Shown piece after piece: positions 1-9,258 of a stretch of 52,948 nt of DNA. The notes beneath the pieces were generated by a model. The model had not been told where the DNA came from. It saw only the letters and a program-made list of their open reading frames with translations, and ran no database searches. Location of the stretch: contig JBAPTR010000090.1 of assembly GCA_049282265.1 (NCBI GenBank), positions 1-52,948 on the forward strand, in the 5' to 3' direction. The translations under genes and the position numbers were made by a program. Every line of letters starts with the position of its first letter. The first letter of the stretch is position 1. The DNA comes from CAYUCJ01 sp049282265 (GTDB lineage: Bacteria > Desulfobacterota > DSM-4660 > Desulfatiglandales > Desulfatiglandaceae).

Positions 1-3000
1 AAAACGAGGTGGGCAATGCCAGGTAAGTAATGCGTTGTTTTCTGCAGGAATCCAGAAAGGACGCCATGGAACTGTTCATTTCCCTGGACTTCAGTACAAG
101 CGTTGATGCGGACAGGAGGGTAGGAAAGAATTCATCCACATTCATGTCAAAGGAAATAGATGCGAATTGCAGAACCCGGCTTTCATGACCATGAAAGGAT
201 CTGGTGATCATTGCCTGCGAGAAATTCACTACGTTTCTGTGGGTAACCATTACCCCTTTGGGCCTGCCGGTGGAGCCCGATGTGTACATGATGTAGGCGA
301 GGCTTTCCGGGTCATTGCACGTACTTTCCGGTTTGATTGGAATTGCCCCTTTCAGAAGCGCGGATACGGTGAGAAGTGGCTCATTCGGGTACCAGCAAGT
401 ATCTCGTTCCGGGTCATCGCTTATCAAAAGGGAAATCCCGGCATCCGCTGCGATAAATTGCTTCCTTCGCTCCGGCAGTTCTGGGTCGATGGGAACATAA
501 GCACATCCGGCTTTCAGGATTCCCACAATGGCTGTGAACAGGGAGAGGCTCGGAGTCATGGAAATGCCGATTGCTTCAGCATTTTCCTCGGTATCCGCAC
601 AAATGGCTCCGGCAATTCGGGAGCTGGCTTCTTCCAGCTGGCGATAGCTGACCGTTCGCCCCTCTTTTTCCAGCGCCACTTTGTCCGGGAACTGCGTTGC
701 CACATCTGAAATAATCCGATTCAGGGTCCGGGAATCGGGGCTTGTCTCCCGGCCTTCATGACATATGGCCAACTGTTTCCGCTCGGCTGTATCCATCAAC
801 GGAATTTCGGAAATCGGCAGGCCCGGGTTTTCGATTGCGTTTTGAACAATATTCTTATAATGCAGGGCCATTCTCGTAATGCTGTTTTGCCGGAAGAGGG
901 CCGTATCATACTGGAACCAGGCCGCCAGTTTTCCGTTCCGGCGAACCAGCTCAAGCGACAGATCAAATTCGGAGGTGCCGGGATCAAATACCAGCAGGTC
1001 AGCCTCCAGATCCAGTACGGGGCTAAAAACGGGAGGGAACTTTCGCTGGTGGAACAGCACTTGGAAAATCGGAGTGCGGGACGGGTCCCGGGGCGGGTGT
1101 ACCGCTTCCACCACTTGATGAAAGGGGACGTCTTGATGGGCCATCGCTGATAAAAAACCGGTTTTCACCCGGTTCACCAGTTCAACAAAAGTGGGTCTCC
1201 CGGACAAGTCCGCTTTCAGGGCCAGTGGATTCATGAACAGGCCGGCCATGGATTCGGTTTCCAGTGCTGTCCGGCCGGAAACCGGTGTCCCGACGGCCAG
1301 CACTTCCTGACTGGAATACCGGAACAACAGAAGCTGAAAGGCAGCCATCCATACCATGAAATCCGTGGCATTCCACGAACGGGCGGCTTGGTGGACCATC
1401 TCTTCCAGCTTTGCATCAAGCGGAAGGAAGTGAGCCGCCCCGTCGTGTTCCTGCCGGGACGGGCGTTTTCTGTCCAATGGCAATTCCAGCGGGGGAACAT
1501 CTTTCAGATAGTCCTTCCAGAAAAGAATGTGGGAGTTCCCTTTCTTCTCGTCAGCCTGATTCCGCTGCCACCGGGCATAGTCCCGGTACCGGACCGGGAG
1601 CTCGGCAAGTGGCATCGTTTCCCCGGTGAGGGCGCCGTGATAGAAAGAAAGCAGGTCTTTGAGCAGAATCATCTTGGTCCAGCCATCGGTAAAAATGTGT
1701 CGCATGGCAAAAAGCAGCACGTGTTCTTCGGGGGATATTCGATACAGAAAGGGCTGAACACCAGGACGGTTTTCATGGAAAGTGAGCCGTTGTGTGTCAG
1801 TTTTCAAACGGGAAAGGACCTGTTCCAGATTCATTCCCGTCACATCCACCTCGGTTATCTTCTGCTCCAATTCAGACGGTACCAGAGGCGTCTGGACGGG
1901 TTCACCATCAATTGTCTGAATGACTGTCCGAAGAGATTCATGCCGGACGATCAAGGACTGCCATGCTTGATTCAGTTTTGCAGAGCTCAGCACGCCTGAG
2001 AGGTGGTAGGCGGCATGACTGGTAGCTGTCCTTGTGGAGCCAGGCGCCCATTGCTCCAACACCCAGAACCGCTCCTGCTGAAAGGACAGGGGAGCCGGCC
2101 GGGCTTCCTCATCAGGCAGGCATTCCAGCTCATCCAATATTTTTTCCAGTTCAACATTCACCGCTGTCCGTCGATGCGCCACTTCCTCCGCCAGTTCCGC
2201 AACGGTGGGGGCCAGGAAGAAGACGGATATCGGAATCGCTACTTCCAGTTCTCGTTCAATCCTGGTAATCACACGACCGGCGCCAAGGGAATCCCCTCCC
2301 AGATCAAAAAAGTGGTCATGGATGCCAATGACGGACCGTTCCAGCACCGTTGCAAAAATGGAAACCAGTATCTTGTGGATGGGAGTGGAAGGGGGCACGT
2401 AGTCAACCTCCAGCTCCGCTTTCAACTTTTCATATAACCCGATGCGCTGGAGTTTTCCAGTGGGGCCCTTGGGAACAGCATCGACCATGACAATTCGCTG
2501 TGGTACCTTGAATTCCGCCAGCCGGGACGCTGCAAAATGTCGAAGCTCGGCTTCCGAAGCAAGAACACCCTCTTTCAGCACAACGGCCGCGGCGACGGTT
2601 TCTCCATAGGCGGGATGAGGAATGGCAAACGTCACCGCCTGAGCCACTGCCGGATGCGTCAATAAAATTTCATCAATTTCCCGAGGGGCGATGTTTTCAC
2701 CACCGCGATTGATAATTTCTTTCAATCGTCCGGTAAGTGTCAGGTATCCATCTTCGTCCAGGAAGCCCTGATCGCCGGTTCGAAACCAGCCATCCTGAAA
2801 TGCAGCCTCGTTGGCCTCGGGATTGGATTCATAACCGGCCATCACATTTTCACCCCGAATCACAACCTCTCCCTTTGATTGCGGTGACAGCAAATTTCCT
2901 TCTTCATCCATAATCGCAACGTCCGGTCCCGCTGATGGACCCACTGTACCGGCCTTCCTGATTCCAGTCGGCAGTGGATTGCAGCACATCTGGTGCGCCG

Positions 3001-3964
3001 CCTCGGTCATGCCATAGGCTTCCACCATGGGCGCATCAAAGAAGGATTCCAATTGCTGCATCACTGTTGGAGGCAGTGAGGCAGAAGAGGAACGGATAAA
3101 ACGGAGTCCGGCATTTCGAACTTCCTCCTGGTTTTTTTCAGATAATTGCAATATCGCCTGGTGAATGGTGGGAACCGCTGTGTACCAGGTGGGGTTAAAA
3201 ATCCGCAGCCAGTCGAGAAACCGGTTTTCTTGGAATCCCGGTGTACAGACTACCGACGCGCCAGCTATTGATGATGCGGCCAATGCGGCAATCAGGCCAT
3301 GAATGTGGAACAAAGGCATGACATTCAGGCAGCGGTCGTCAGGACTCAGTTGAAGGGTTTCCGCAACATTCCGGGCGGAAGCCCAAATGTTTCGATGGGA
3401 TAGAGGCACCATTTTTGGTCTGGATGTGGTACCGGATGTGTGCAGAATCATTGCGATATCTTCCGGGCCACTCCAGCTATCCTGATTGACCCGGTCGGAT
3501 TGAGGCCCTTCCAATTGGAATACTCCCGCAACTGCATCTGATTTGTGCAGTTCCAATACCGGGATTCCCAGTGAAGCGGCCTCTTTCCGAACTGGAGAAC
3601 TCAGGTCCGCATCCACAATGACAGCCCTCGCAGCCAGATCCCTGAGATAGAATTCAAACTCAGGTGCCTGGTAAGCAGGATTCAGCGGAGCACACACCGC
3701 CACTGCGGAAACAGAGAGAAAGGCGGTGGCCATTTCCGGGCCGTTGGGAACCACTAGTGCCACCCGGTGAGCCCGGCCGATTCCACGTCCCCGGAGCATA
3801 CCCTTGATTGTTTTCAGAAGCGCTTGAAACTGTTTCCGATTTAGTGGTGCCCCCTTTTCCCCAAAAAGAAACGGTTGGGGGAATTGCTTCCAGGATCCAC
3901 TGAAAACCGAATGAGTGCATCTATTATAATGAGCTTTGTTGCTTCCGATGCCTGTCTGCTGCAT
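1..3964 (-). CDS. Nonribosomal peptide synthetase, 5' part (A-PCP-C-A...)
   Basis: A continuous open frame runs from ATG 3964 off the left edge, so about 1,321 residues are visible and the C-terminus is missing. Order seen: an adenylation/acyl-CoA-ligase-like domain (about residues 30-500, with HTSGTTSRPK, GWFRTGDQG, and the C-terminal lysine motif PTGKLQR), a carrier domain with LGGDSL near residue 557, a condensation domain with MRHIFTDGW near 753, and the first part of a second adenylation domain with YIMYTSGSTGRPKG near 1225. The condensation motif HHxxxDG reads RHxxxDG; the catalytic second His is kept. The first A domain (e.g. RGENVMAGY, GRLKEIINRGGENIAPREID) resembles acyl/oxalyl-CoA synthetases more than amino-acid A domains, so the starter may be a carboxylic acid (inference). 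A GGAAGG ribosome site lies about 10 nt before ATG 3964; ATG 3973 is possible but too close to it. Product unknown. Confidence 0.9.
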   Translation of the reverse strand, partial: MQQTGIGSNKAHYNRCTHSVFSGSWKQFPQPFLFGEKGAPLNRKQFQALLKTIKGMLRGRGIGRAHRVALVVPNGPEMATAFLSVSAVAVCAPLNPAYQAPEFEFYLRDLAARAVIVDADLSSPVRKEAASLGIPVLELHKSDAVAGVFQLEGPQSDRVNQDSWSGPEDIAMILHTSGTTSRPKMVPLSHRNIWASARNVAETLQLSPDDRCLNVMPLFHIHGLIAALAASSIAGASVVCTPGFQENRFLDWLRIFNPTWYTAVPTIHQAILQLSEKNQEEVRNAGLRFIRSSSASLPPTVMQQLESFFDAPMVEAYGMTEAAHQMCCNPLPTGIRKAGTVGPSAGPDVAIMDEEGNLLSPQSKGEVVIRGENVMAGYESNPEANEAAFQDGWFRTGDQGFLDEDGYLTLTGRLKEIINRGGENIAPREIDEILLTHPAVAQAVTFAIPHPAYGETVAAAVVLKEGVLASEAELRHFAASRLAEFKVPQRIVMVDAVPKGPTGKLQRIGLYEKLKAELEVDYVPPSTPIHKILVSIFATVLERSVIGIHDHFFDLGGDSLGAGRVITRIERELEVAIPISVFFLAPTVAELAEEVAHRRTAVNVELEKILDELECLPDEEARPAPLSFQQERFWVLEQWAPGSTRTATSHAAYHLSGVLSSAKLNQAWQSLIVRHESLRTVIQTIDGEPVQTPLVPSELEQKITEVDVTGMNLEQVLSRLKTDTQRLTFHENRPGVQPFLYRISPEEHVLLFAMRHIFTDGWTKMILLKDLLSFYHGALTGETMPLAELPVRYRDYARWQRNQADEKKGNSHILFWKDYLKDVPPLELPLDRKRPSRQEHDGAAHFLPLDAKLEEMVHQAARSWNATDFMVWMAAFQLLLFRYSSQEVLAVGTPVSGRTALETESMAGLFMNPLALKADLSGRPTFVELVNRVKTGFLSAMAHQDVPFHQVVEAVHPPRDPSRTPIFQVLFHQRKFPPVFSPVLDLEADLLVFDPGTSEFDLSLELVRRNGKLAAWFQYDTALFRQNSITRMALHYKNIVQNAIENPGLPISEIPLMDTAERKQLAICHEGRETSPDSRTLNRIISDVATQFPDKVALEKEGRTVSYRQLEEASSRIAGAICADTEENAEAIGISMTPSLSLFTAIVGILKAGCAYVPIDPELPERRKQFIAADAGISLLISDDPERDTCWYPNEPLLTVSALLKGAIPIKPESTCNDPESLAYIMYTSGSTGRPKGVMVTHRNVVNFSQAMITRSFHGHESRVLQFASISFDMNVDEFFPTLLSASTLVLKSREMNSSMASFLDSCRKQRITYLALPTSF

Positions 3965-3973
3965 CTTTTTCAT

Positions 3974-4548
3974 CCCTTCCAGATAATTTCATAGATCATA
4001 ACAAAGTTTTCAGTGCCGGACAAGGGGAGGAGCGTCTGGTATCGGCACTCTGCGGCCCGGGTGATGCGGGGCTTCAGCGCCGTGAATGATGGATAATGTG
4101 GAAGGGAAGCACAAGGCCATGCAATGATTTTCGACTTTGCAAATTGTAGTATCTGGTCAATCTAAAACTGTCGGTCGTCCATGGGGTGACAGTCCCTTCA
4201 TGAAGCGACTGGATCGGCAGTTGGTTAATAAGACCTCGCTTTTTCGGAAAAGAAGTGTAGGAAAATCGCCCTTGGGAGTCAAGGAGATAGACGGCGCAAT
4301 ATATGGTAGTGTCAGGTTTTCTATGGGTTTTTGGCGTGAGAAACCCAATTCCGTGGAGGTACTTTTTTCAGCGTTGCTGTGCAAAAACCACCAACTCACA
4401 CAAGACCAATCGCGGATTTTGGGACTCTATATTGGGTTGACAAGCCCGACGCCCAATGGTAATTTATCTTCTGCATTTTCATGGAATTATGGTTATTCTA
4501 TTCCAGCAAATTAAAATCTCAAGACAAAATGATAAGGGAGGGTGGATT
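3974..4548. other. Gene-poor divergent intergenic region
   Basis: 575 bases between the divergent NRPS and mmsA genes. Open frames here (for example 4137-4514 + and 4157-4399 -) overlap each other on opposite strands and show no recognisable domain or good ribosome site. Apart from a possible weak promoter near 4437 I see nothing definite. Confidence 0.5.
4437..4465 (+). promoter_or_regulatory. Possible sigma-70 promoter for mmsA
   Basis: TTGACA at 4437-4442, a 17-nt spacer, then a poor -10 (TAATTT) at 4460-4465. The -35 is perfect but the -10 matches only half the consensus, so this is tentative. Confidence 0.3.
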
Positions 4549-6012
4549 ATGGCAGTAAAGAGATTGCAGAATTACATCAATGGGGAGTGGGTGGATTCGA
4601 CGACCCAGGAATTTGTTGAGATAAAGAACCCTGCCCGGGGTGAGGTTCTTTCAGAGTGTCCCATGTCCACCAAGGCCGAACTCGACTCGGCGATTCAGGC
4701 GGCACAGGATGCCTATCCGGATTGGCGAAATACCCCGGCCGTGGCCAGGGCTCGATATCTCCACCGCCTGATCGAGGTGATGGAAGAAAATTTCAATGAA
4801 CTCAGTATCGTTCAGACAAGAGAACACGGGAAGACCATCGACGAGTCGCGGGGAGAGACCCGGCGAGGCATTGAGATGGTGGAAGTGGCCTCAGGGATCC
4901 CCACCACCATGCAGGGCTTCAACCTGGAAGACATCGCCCACGGGATCGATGAATATGCGATCTACCAGCCTCTGGGCGTTTTTTCCTGTATTGCCCCGTT
5001 CAATTTTCCATTTATGGTTCCCCTGTGGTTCCTGCCCTTCGCCATAGCCTGCGGCGACACCTTCGTGGTGAAGCCTTCCCCGAGGACACCCATGAGTCAG
5101 ACCAAGTTGTTCGAGATGCTGGATGACACGGGACTGCCGCCCGGCGTGGTCAACATGGTCCACGGTGGCGCGGAAATCGCCAATGGATTCATGGAACACC
5201 CGGACATGAAGGGGGTTACCTTTGTGGGCTCCACGCCGGTGGCCAGGCACATCTACCAGAAATGCGGCGAGACGGGGAAGCGGGTCATCGCCCAGGCAGG
5301 CGCCAAGAACTTCATCGTCATCATGCCCGATGCGGAGATCGACAAGGCCATGGTGAGCCTGGTCTCCTCTTTTTTCGGCAATGCAGGGCAAAGATGCCTG
5401 GCAGGAGCAAACCTGCTTGTGGTGGGTGACGACAAGACCTACAGAAACGTTGTTGACAAATTTAGAAATGCCGCGGCCGCCATCACGGTTGGTGACGGGC
5501 TTGACGAATCCGTACAGATGGGACCCGTGCAGAATGCCGAGTCCAAACAGCGGATCCTCAAGATGATGGAAAAGGGGATCGCCGAAGGGGCCAAACTGAC
5601 GCTGGACGGCAGGAACCTCAAACTCGTAGGGGATCTCCCCGGGGACTGTTTCCTGAATCCTTCGGTTTTTGAAAATGTGACCCCGGAGATGAGCCTGGCC
5701 CAGGACGAAATTTTCGGACCCGTTGCGAGCGTGCTCCGTGCCGGAGACCTGGATGAGGCCATCGACATCGTCCACTCGGTTCCCTTTGGCAACTCGGCCG
5801 CCATCTTCACGAATAATGGAAAATGGGCACGGCAATTCCAGCACGATGTGATCGCCGGGAATGTGGGCATCAATGTGGGCATCGTGGCCCCCATGGCCTT
5901 CTTCCCCTTTGGTGGGATGAAGGATTCTTTCTTTGGGATTCTCCACGGGCAGGGCCAGGACGTGGTCCGTTTCTTCACCGAATGCAAAGTCGTTATTACA
6001 AGGTGGTTCTGA
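4549..6012 (+). CDS. mmsA: CoA-acylating (methyl)malonate-semialdehyde dehydrogenase
   Basis: Aldehyde dehydrogenase superfamily, 487 aa, the usual length of the MmsA/IolA family, which oxidises (methyl)malonate semialdehyde to propionyl- or acetyl-CoA with NAD+ and CoA. Seen: IAPFNFPFMVPLW in the cofactor-binding region, the glycine-rich VTFVGSTPVARH, and the nucleophile in GNAGQRCLAG (Cys about 283), typical of this subfamily rather than non-acylating ALDHs. The ATG at 4549 follows GGGAGGG; the frame is open further upstream but that part is not ALDH-like. It sits in an island of reductive pyrimidine catabolism. Its likely job is therefore to turn malonate semialdehyde from beta-alanine into acetyl-CoA, though a role in valine or inositol catabolism cannot be excluded. 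Its stop overlaps the next start (TGATG). Confidence 0.92.
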   Translation: MAVKRLQNYINGEWVDSTTQEFVEIKNPARGEVLSECPMSTKAELDSAIQAAQDAYPDWRNTPAVARARYLHRLIEVMEENFNELSIVQTREHGKTIDESRGETRRGIEMVEVASGIPTTMQGFNLEDIAHGIDEYAIYQPLGVFSCIAPFNFPFMVPLWFLPFAIACGDTFVVKPSPRTPMSQTKLFEMLDDTGLPPGVVNMVHGGAEIANGFMEHPDMKGVTFVGSTPVARHIYQKCGETGKRVIAQAGAKNFIVIMPDAEIDKAMVSLVSSFFGNAGQRCLAGANLLVVGDDKTYRNVVDKFRNAAAAITVGDGLDESVQMGPVQNAESKQRILKMMEKGIAEGAKLTLDGRNLKLVGDLPGDCFLNPSVFENVTPEMSLAQDEIFGPVASVLRAGDLDEAIDIVHSVPFGNSAAIFTNNGKWARQFQHDVIAGNVGINVGIVAPMAFFPFGGMKDSFFGILHGQGQDVVRFFTECKVVITRWF

Positions 6013-6428
6013 TGAAATTGAATACCATGGCAGCAGTGATGAGCTTTGTCTCCAGGATAGAAGATGCGTCTGCAACCTTCTATGAAAAGTGCGCAGTGCA
6101 ATATCCGGACATGAAGGATACCTTCCTCTCCTGGAGCAAAGAGAACAGAAAATTCGAAAAGAATGTAAAACGAACGTATTTCGGGGTTATTACGGACACG
6201 CTGGAATCCAATTATGCCTTTGAGGGCCTGGATACGGACGATTATGCGTTTGAAACGGATGTCCCGGAAGATGCCCCCAAGACCGGGAAGAGGGCTCATG
6301 AAATAGAGGAAAAGATAAAGGCCTTTTATCTCAAGGCTGCTGAATTGTCAGAGGGCCTGATGGCGGATATTCCGAGGCTCTTCAAGAAGATTGCAAAGAA
6401 GAGAGAAGAACGACGCCTTCCTGCATAG
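6012..6428 (+). CDS. Small ferritin-like/rubrerythrin-type helical protein
   Basis: 138 aa, mostly helical, beginning MKLNTMAAVMSFVSRIEDASATFYEK. The spacing of the early glutamate (RIEDASATFYEK) and a later one (ARHEIEE-like segment, RAHEIEEKIKAFYLKAAEL) resembles halves of a ferritin-like di-iron four-helix bundle, but no rubredoxin CxxC domain is present and I cannot confirm a full ligand set. Its ATG overlaps the mmsA stop by one base, which implies translational coupling and cotranscription. Function unknown; a stress or metal role linked to the dehydrogenase is conjecture. The longer open frame upstream (from 5823) is antiphase to mmsA and not used. Confidence 0.7.
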   Translation: MKLNTMAAVMSFVSRIEDASATFYEKCAVQYPDMKDTFLSWSKENRKFEKNVKRTYFGVITDTLESNYAFEGLDTDDYAFETDVPEDAPKTGKRAHEIEEKIKAFYLKAAELSEGLMADIPRLFKKIAKKREERRLPA

Positions 6429-6878
6429 TCTCTTCAGGGCATCCTGGAGACGCAGGGCTCCCCTCCAGTTTGGCATCCTCTTCGTGCCGTCGGGAGGGGA
6501 GTTCTTTACTGCAACAATGGGGTCCGAACCCTTGAGCTGCAAGCGGTGCAGGGGGTGGACCCGGCGGTACCTACTTTCCTAGAAAAGAAAACATTGGATA
6601 TCGGACTTGACATGCCATCTTGTTTTTGCGATAGTCCGTTCGTGTCTTGCCAAGATTTTAGCTCCGAAGGGTTGTAATACCCAGTTCAACTTATTGTAGT
6701 CTGTTAAATTGCGAGTCCTGAAAAGTTCCGGCCGCGTGGCTTGGTGGGCCTGCTGAAGAAGTCTCTCCCAACAGCGGGCAAGTGGCAAAGCGGAAAATCA
6801 GCTGTCCGATAATAGGGGAACCCTTGATGCCTTCAGCGGAATCAAGTTCGGCAACAACTAATCAAAGGAGGAGCGCAG
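6429..6878. other. Intergenic region without a supported gene
   Basis: 450 bases. It holds a possible terminator at 6458-6501. The 69-codon frame on the minus strand at 6579-6788 has no ribosome site and no domain, and looks like intergenic repeat-type sequence rather than a gene. Confidence 0.5.
6458..6501 (+). terminator. Candidate terminator after the ferritin-like gene
   Basis: CTCCCCTCC at 6458-6466 pairs with GGAGGGGAG at 6493-6501 (9 bp), with a smaller hairpin in the loop, followed by a short T-rich TTCTTT. The loop is long and the T tract poor, so confidence is modest. Confidence 0.45.
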
Positions 6879-8528
6879 ATGGACATTGTCAGAGAGGTTG
6901 ATGGCAGGTTTGAGCTGACCCAGGAGCTTCCACGGAGCCAGTTCTACAATAGGGACCTTGCCCCGGTTCGCCTGGAGAAAAGGACCTGGGGATACTATGA
7001 GTATTGTGCCATGTGGGTGGGCATGAGCGTCTGCGTACCCACGTGGATGCTCGGAGCTAGCATGATAGCGGCCGGCTTTGACTGGGTCACGACCATCTTC
7101 ACCATTTTTCTGGGCAACTTGATCGTACTGATTCCCATGATCCTGGACTCCTTTGCCGGCGCCAAGTATGGCATCCCTTTCCCCGTGTTCTTACGGTCGG
7201 CTTTCGGTGTTTTCGGAGCCAACATTCCGGCCCTGCTGCGTGGTATTATCGCCTGCGGCTGGTTCGGCATCCAGACCATGATCATGGCCTATGCAATCGA
7301 CGGGATCTTTATGAAGCTTTTCCCGTCCTTGGGAAATTTGAGTGGCACCGTGCCGTTTTTCGGCCTCCCAACCCATGTGGTGCTGTCCTTCCTGCTGTCA
7401 TGGCTGTTGACCGTGATTATTTGTTACGTCTCCCCGCCCTGGAAGGCCTCGCCTGGAATCCGGTGGCTCAATAACCTGGCCTCACCGATTCTCCTTTTCA
7501 TCGGCGTCATGCTCCTGGTTTGGGGGGTAACCAATGCCGGCGGATGGGGACCCATCTTGAACCAGCACCGCACGGCATCCTGGTCGAAATGGCCGGCGTT
7601 TCTCACGGCTATGGTGGCCTACTGGTCGACGCTGGCCTTGAATATCCCCGACCTGACGAGGTTCGCCAAAAACCAGAAGGTGCAATACCTGGGGCAGGCC
7701 TTAGGCCTTCCGCCGACCATGACGGCTTATTCTTTTATCGGTGTGGCGGTCACCTCGGCCACTGTTGTTATTTACGGATCAGCCATCTGGGACCCGGTCA
7801 AGCTGATGATCAAGACAGGCAGTTCCTTTTATATCTTTGTCGGACTGGTCTTCGTGATCCTGGCCACCCTGACCACCAACATCACCGCCAACATGGTCTC
7901 GCCCATCAACGACTTCATGAACTTGATACCCAAATATCTCAACTGGGAGCGAACCACCATCGTCATCGCCCTGATCGGCGTGCTCATGCAGCCTTGGCGG
8001 TTTCTGGCGGATCCCAAGGCTTACATCTGGACCTGGCTGCTCGGCTACGGCGCCTTCACGGGAGGGATCGCAGGCGTGATCATTTGCGATTACTGGATCG
8101 TAAGGAAACAGAAGCTCAAACTGCATGAGCTCTACATCAGGGAAGGATACTACAACTTTGCAGCCGGCACTACCAGCTGGGTGGCAGTGATTTATGCCTT
8201 GGTTTTGTTGGCGGCCACGATTTTGCTATGGAATGCCGGTGCGATCCTCGGGAAAGGCTGGCCCTCCACGCTCACAACGCTGGTGCTGGTGCTGGGCCTG
8301 ATTGCCGGGATTTACCTGTATATCAGCAAGGCCAAAGGGGTGAATTTTGCCGGGGTGCTCGCGTTGTTTACCGGCGTGGTGGGCTCGCTTGTGCTTGCCA
8401 AATACAGCGCTGTCCTGTCGCAGTGGACCTGGTTTACCGGCGCGATCGTTGGTTACATCGCCTACTGGGTATTGTACAGGGGATGGTATGAAAAGCATTT
8501 TCCGGCCGTTCCAGATGGAGCTGTCTGA
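6879..8528 (+). CDS. NCS1-family nucleobase/hydantoin permease
   Basis: 549 aa with about twelve hydrophobic segments. It matches the nucleobase:cation symporter-1 family (uracil, allantoin, cytosine and hydantoin permeases): an N-terminal LEKRTWGYYEYCAMWVGM segment, conserved ASMIAAGFDW, ARYGIPFPV-like AKYGIPFPVFLRSAFG, ACGWFGIQT, and NIPDLTRFAKN. The ATG follows a strong AAGGAGGAG site. It lies in the inner membrane and probably imports uracil or dihydropyrimidines for the catabolic enzymes encoded nearby (inference from context). Substrate cannot be read from sequence alone. Confidence 0.9.
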   Translation: MDIVREVDGRFELTQELPRSQFYNRDLAPVRLEKRTWGYYEYCAMWVGMSVCVPTWMLGASMIAAGFDWVTTIFTIFLGNLIVLIPMILDSFAGAKYGIPFPVFLRSAFGVFGANIPALLRGIIACGWFGIQTMIMAYAIDGIFMKLFPSLGNLSGTVPFFGLPTHVVLSFLLSWLLTVIICYVSPPWKASPGIRWLNNLASPILLFIGVMLLVWGVTNAGGWGPILNQHRTASWSKWPAFLTAMVAYWSTLALNIPDLTRFAKNQKVQYLGQALGLPPTMTAYSFIGVAVTSATVVIYGSAIWDPVKLMIKTGSSFYIFVGLVFVILATLTTNITANMVSPINDFMNLIPKYLNWERTTIVIALIGVLMQPWRFLADPKAYIWTWLLGYGAFTGGIAGVIICDYWIVRKQKLKLHELYIREGYYNFAAGTTSWVAVIYALVLLAATILLWNAGAILGKGWPSTLTTLVLVLGLIAGIYLYISKAKGVNFAGVLALFTGVVGSLVLAKYSAVLSQWTWFTGAIVGYIAYWVLYRGWYEKHFPAVPDGAV

Positions 8529-8543
8529 TTGCCGAGGTTTTGA

Positions 8544-9161
8544 ATGAACCCATACGTGGGGATTTTCCTCATTATGGCGTGCTTTGGAACCTTTCACACC
8601 CTGACAGCCAGGCAGGGCATCAAATCGGGCATTTGCTCAAAAATGGGCATTGGCCATCCAGCATACACGATAATGCGCTCTTCGACATCATTGTTCTTGC
8701 TTATTCTGTCGCTGGTGGCGCTATTTAGATATGCTCAGACCACCCGGGCACTTTTCAGCCCGGTTCTTGGATTGCCGGCGATTGTGCCGACGATGTTTGC
8801 ATTCTGGATTGCCGGAATGGCACTGGGGCAGGTAGCGAAAGGCCGCCGCCTGCCCCAGTTATTCGACGTGAAAGAATACCCGAAGGTGTTTTTCTTTTCA
8901 GGTGCTTACAGCATCTGCCGTCACCCCATGTACGCAGGGTGGCTCATCGCAAGCTGGGGGATTCTTCTCAGTAAGCCCTATCTGCTCACCGTGCTTTACA
9001 ACACCCTTATTACCCTATTCGTTGTGTATGAATCCCTGCAGGAAGAAAAGCGCATGACCGAATTGTTCGGGGACAAGTATTTGAACTATAAGAAGGAAGT
9101 TCCGTTCCTGATTCCTTACGGATTTTTGAAAAGCCCCGATCGCCCAATAACCGGAGAATGA
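8544..9161 (+). CDS. Membrane protein of the isoprenylcysteine methyltransferase/NnrU-like fold
   Basis: 205 aa with about five hydrophobic segments and the motif SGAYSICRHPMYAGWL, which matches the GxxRxxRHPxYxG signature of ICMT/PEMT-like integral membrane methyltransferases. The C-terminal EEKRMTELFGDKYLNYKKEVPFLIP is also typical (E-E-x-x-L ... Y-x-Y-xx-V-P). Only 15 nt separate it from the permease stop, so it probably shares that transcript. Substrate unknown; such proteins methylate lipids, quinone-like compounds or others. Confidence 0.8.
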   Translation: MNPYVGIFLIMACFGTFHTLTARQGIKSGICSKMGIGHPAYTIMRSSTSLFLLILSLVALFRYAQTTRALFSPVLGLPAIVPTMFAFWIAGMALGQVAKGRRLPQLFDVKEYPKVFFFSGAYSICRHPMYAGWLIASWGILLSKPYLLTVLYNTLITLFVVYESLQEEKRMTELFGDKYLNYKKEVPFLIPYGFLKSPDRPITGE

Positions 9162-9203
9162 CCTGAAACTTGGCCGTTTGCTTCCATTCTCTGTTTCGGG
9201 TAA

Positions 9204-9241
9204 AAGGCATCAGGCATGCGGTTGGCCGGGCCTGACGCCTT
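9204..9241. terminator. Bidirectional terminator between convergent genes
   Basis: Arms 9204-9215 and 9230-9241 pair over 11 bp with one internal mismatch (AAGGC-A-TCAGGC against GCCTGA-C-GCCTT), with A/T runs on both sides. It lies between the ends of the plus-strand methyltransferase-like gene and the minus-strand dihydropyrimidinase gene. Confidence 0.7.
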
Positions 9242-9258
9242 CTATTTAGAGCCATACC

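Noticed and set aside
167..2437. Several plus-strand frames of 60-203 codons in the first 2.4 kb
   Set aside because: They lie opposite the continuous NRPS frame on the minus strand, which has the expected domain motifs throughout.
1..3964. NRPS region as a decayed pseudogene because no long complete ORF is apparent
   Set aside because: The minus-strand frame is open from 3964 to the window edge; it only lacks its stop because it runs out of the window.
4891..6075. 394-codon minus-strand open frame over mmsA
   Set aside because: Antisense shadow of the aldehyde dehydrogenase gene; no domain.
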